Assembly: GCA_037957365.1 (NCBI GenBank)
Contig: JARHVA010004807.1
Span: 1 to 64,000, forward strand
DNA from: Torreya grandis
Taxonomy: Eukaryota; Streptophyta; Pinopsida; Cupressales; Taxaceae
Length of the DNA: 64,000 nt
Reading direction: 5' to 3'
Shown here: piece after piece, positions 61,011 to 64,000 of the stretch
Position numbering within the stretch: position 1 is the stretch's first letter
How the letters are laid out: each line of letters opens with the position of its first letter
The notes under the pieces: model-generated
Seen by the model: the letters and a program-made list of their open reading frames with translations, nothing else
Told to the model about the DNA's origin: nothing
Databases searched by the model: none
Program-made: the position numbers and the translations under genes

Positions 61011-61070
61011 AAAATTCAATGTTACTAATTGAGATAACAATAAAAATTCAATGTTACTAATTGAGATAAC
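61011..61070. repeat. ~32-bp tandem duplication in SIP1 intron
   Basis: AAAATTCAATGTTACTAATT followed by GAGATAAC occurs twice in a row. Confidence 0.85.
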
Positions 61071-61550
61071 TACAATCTATTGGCGAGGAAGGAAAGTCAC
61101 ACGCTATGAAACCTACATTAAAGGTTACGAGAATAAATTGACATTCTTTTGCAGGGTGCAAACTGCTAGAAGCAAAGACTTCCTAATAATTGGGAACTGA
61201 AAGGAATAACATTTAATATTATCTATTTTTTGTGATGGTATTTCACCTAGAAAAATGAAGTGCAACAACCCTATCCAACTTAGAAACTCCTACTGTTGTA
61301 CTCGTGCATTTAGTCACAATTTCAGAGGAGTGGTCATACATAAGAGTGAAAACTGTGTTGTATAAGCCCATGGTTCCCAAAATAAGAAACTTAATGCACA
61401 ATTGCATAATTGTCTAAAGGATTACTAACGGAGAATAAACTTCAAAAGAAGCTATGAGTTGAGAATTATGAAAAATAATTGTAAACATAACAAAGGTGAC
61501 ATGACATTGTCATTGGACAATTGCAAATCAATCAACACACTACTACTTAC

Positions 61551-61823
61551 ATTGGCTGGGTTCATAGATGGTCCAGTATATGAAGAACCTGAAATAACTA
61601 ATGCAATGGTTGTTATTGAGATCAAAAAGGACTTTAAAAAGGAGTTCTTAGGTCCTTTGATGATGATTAGAAGAACAAGAAAACTGATAATGAATGTCAA
61701 CAGCCCTTCTGCAATCGCTGCTGTATGCAATTCAACCTTTACGGATGGACCCCCAAGCATGTGCTTGTAAGGTGCAGGCATGAGCTCCATAATTGCCAAT
61801 GCCCCACCTACAGCTCCAGCTGC
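61551..61823 (-). CDS. SIP1: SIP1-type aquaporin, internal exon
   Basis: Ninety-one codons in phase 0 between acceptor TTTTTGCAG and donor GTAAGT. The reading begins AAGAVGGALAIMELMPAPYK and ends SGSSYTGPSMNPAN. It holds two hydrophobic helices (AAIAEGLLTFIISFLVLLII and FLISITTIALVIS) and the second NPA motif, intact. Sequence before and after NPA is characteristic of plant small basic intrinsic proteins of the SIP1 group rather than PIP, TIP or NIP. The first exon, with the first NPA-like motif and the start codon, is not in the 2.2 kb that remain to the right edge, so the gene is partial here. Confidence 0.92.
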
Positions 61824-64000
61824 CTGCAAAAATAAAGTGCTTCCAAATCAACAAAAGTAAATTTAGCAATGATATCACAAAAACAAACTCCAAAAACTAG
61901 AAGAAGTAACACCTGATTGTGACCTTAAAAAGAAATGCCTGGATATCCATATAACTATTTTAAAAACATAGATGAGTTAACTGATACTTGCCCATCCATA
62001 GGCACATGCAATTTCGAGTAAGATCATCCTCATGGACATGCAAATAGAATTCTTCGTTTCACACATGACAGGTTAATTATGCCCTAGAGATCTATAAATA
62101 TTTAAAAAAGAAAGCTGCTCTGTTGGTAATCAAGTCCGAGAAAAGTTGCCCTCAAGCATCGTGAATTTATATTTAAGTCTACATGACCATCCCCAATGCA
62201 GAAATTATACTCAACAACATAGAAATTCCAGCTTGTAGAATGTGAAATAAAGCAAGCTCACCAACTCTACAATTTTGAAGATCACTGTCAATATATCATT
62301 TATATGGTGTCCCTAATTTGCATGAAACCTAGCTGAAAATTGCACTTGTAAATCAATCGATAAAATGCAATGTACATTTTACATTGCAGGTCCTCTCATT
62401 AATAAACCCATTACAACAACGATGTAAATTACACTTTTGAGAAAGAAAAATAATCCAATACCCTAATTGAAAAAGAAATCCCCAATAACAGTCCAACTCA
62501 GGACACAACTTGCATGCCTCCATGATCCTAACATTTATGTTAAAGTAGTAGATTTGAACTTGTAGCTAGTTGAGTCAAATTCTAAGTAATTTACTTCTCA
62601 AAATGAAATTCCATTGGCAAGGGCAAGATTACAGTCTAAACATGCCTTGGGCAAGACTTCAATTCTAAGTAGAGTAGCATTTCAATTCACAAAAATCTTT
62701 TCGCACCACATTTGTGCCCCAAAATGGCCCAACATGATTACATGAACTTACTGAAGGTCAAAAAAGGTCAATGCCTCATTCTTCATGTCATTTGAATGTT
62801 AATGCCAAAAGTAGTTGTTAAAATCCCTAAGTAATACTTACACTCTTAAATAAGTCAATATGGGGCTCAATTTTTTCAATCTAGAGGTAAATAAGTCTAA
62901 TAAGGGCTTGATTGATCTGAAATAGATCATGAAAAAAATAAAAAATTGTTCAGCGTACAGGCATACTTGTTCCCCCCTTTTCAAGACATACAAGTGCTAT
63001 TTTCAGTTTTTAGCAAATATGGAGCAGTGATGGTAAATGCAGGGCAGCATAAGTGTTCTTTGATGGAAAGTACACTCCATTCCACTCGGTTTGAGTGGTT
63101 ATTCAATGAGGTTATGCCCAATATTGAGCCCTGTGCAATTCTAGCATGGTGGATATTATTCCGTCATCTAGCTTGGGTGGAAAAAAGTATGGCTCGGGTC
63201 CATGTGGATGTAATTCATGAAGAAACAAGTGGAAATGAGTCAAACTTCTGAAAAAGCTAAGTCCATCATTTAGTCAGAAATAACACAAGCCACCAAATGT
63301 TATGTCCCATCAGCACCCCCATATCAAGGGAACACAAGATCTGTGTAACAGACAAAAAATGGTTCGCCTTTCAAAACAAACCAAAGAACTGAAAAGGAAG
63401 CAAACAATTAATTTTCATCAAGGCCATGTTCAAAGGGATAGGGAGTTTACTCAGATACAAAGGAGTCAACTAGAGCATAATATGTAAATGAGTAATCAAC
63501 AGTGTAATTGTTCCAAAGTGAGCGCATATATCTGTCATAAAGTGTTCCAAAATGAATAAAAGCAGTTCTTGCTTTTGCTGGCAGAGATTTCTATCCCGAG
63601 GGGGATTTTTCACAAGTACTTGTCTCAGGTGTGTGTGTATTTTTTCAATATTTTAGTTAAATGTTTTCTGTAGTTGTGTCCTAAAACACAGAAAGTTGAG
63701 AATTTTAGATTATTGTTACATGCAATTCATTGTTACTTTCTTTAACACAACAATATAGGAATTTTGTAGACAAAATAATCCATATTTTTTTATTTTTTGG
63801 AAAATATCTGTTTGCTGAGTTGAGTTTACTCATATACTAACTGATATGTATCATAAATGATCCTAATTAGGCCTTATTCAAAATTAAAAGGGATAACAAA
63901 CATAAAATTGATTAAATCAATAAGACTTTAAATTCCCTGGGGCCTGAACTAATACTTTCACTAAAACCTGAAAATCGCATAACTTGGGGTAGGGTACAAG
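61824..64000 (-). other. SIP1 first intron, at least 2.2 kb, running off the window
   Basis: No exon-1 coding (first two to three helices, NPT/NPA motif) is readable on the minus strand to the window edge. The plus-strand frame at 62946-63251 (starting MFSVQAYLFPPF when a non-ATG start is allowed) is unassigned and could be a TE or gene fragment within the intron. Confidence 0.6.

Larger units (their letters stand above)
60590..61550 (-). other. SIP1 intron between exons 2 and 3 (961 bp)
   Basis: The minus strand starts with donor GTAAGT at 61550 and ends with acceptor GCAG at 60590. It contains a ~104-bp tandem duplication (60732-60940) and a ~30-bp one (61011-61070). Confidence 0.85.

Noticed and set aside
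61459..61770. 103-codon plus-strand frame
   Set aside because: Antisense of the SIP1 internal exon.

Overview
This is a plant nuclear window, AT-rich and made mostly of transposable elements. The evidence is plant LTR retrotransposons primed from the initiator-tRNA-Met type site, plant L1-type LINEs, a plant SIP-type aquaporin gene with canonical GT-AG introns and at least one intron over 2 kb, and fragments of two plant gene families (PPR and DUF4378). Very low gene density, old decayed nested Ty3 elements and long introns fit a gymnosperm best, but the species cannot be read from the sequence. No bacterial, CRISPR, rRNA or tRNA gene content is present. Layout. 1-1108 is one end of a Ty1/copia-type LTR carrying a cluster of ACCGACGTCGGT-like palindromes. 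1109-11936 is a minus-strand Ty3/gypsy (chromovirus-like) remnant split by a plus-strand non-autonomous Ty3-type element (3723-11543, perfect 5-bp duplication GTAGG) that encodes only decayed gag and protease. 13441-16638 is a short minus-strand LTR element (464-bp LTRs) with an unrecognised acidic reading frame. 16640-20600 is a 5'-truncated minus-strand LINE with reverse transcriptase, zinc-binding and C-terminal RNase H remains. 20600-24440 is mostly unassigned, with a MITE candidate. From about 24440 a tandem repeat of roughly 310-360 bp starts; it is split by a 23.5-kb Tat-like Ty3 element (24915-48416) and then by a second LINE (48478-about 54440), and resumes at 54490-54930. The Tat-like element is itself a nest: a copia solo LTR (27035-27719, TSD AATAA), another solo LTR inside gag (30425-30938), and a full copia element on the minus strand (31009-36597, TSD GTGTT) sit within it, and its RT region has an 868-bp tandem duplication. 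The last 8 kb is more gene-like: a PPR fragment (56343-56515, minus), a broken DUF4378 domain (57379-57767, plus), and exons 2 and 3 of an apparently intact SIP1-type aquaporin gene on the minus strand (60437-61823), whose first exon lies beyond the right edge. No cellular operon or pathway is present; the window's story is layered TE insertion next to one probable functional gene. The most interesting observations are the ACCGAC/GACGTC palindrome clusters shared by copia LTRs and the copia coding region, the gag-protease-only element, the short LTR element with an unknown ORF, and the tandem repeat locus that preserves pre-insertion copies. I did not find convincing evidence for a wholly new biological system.
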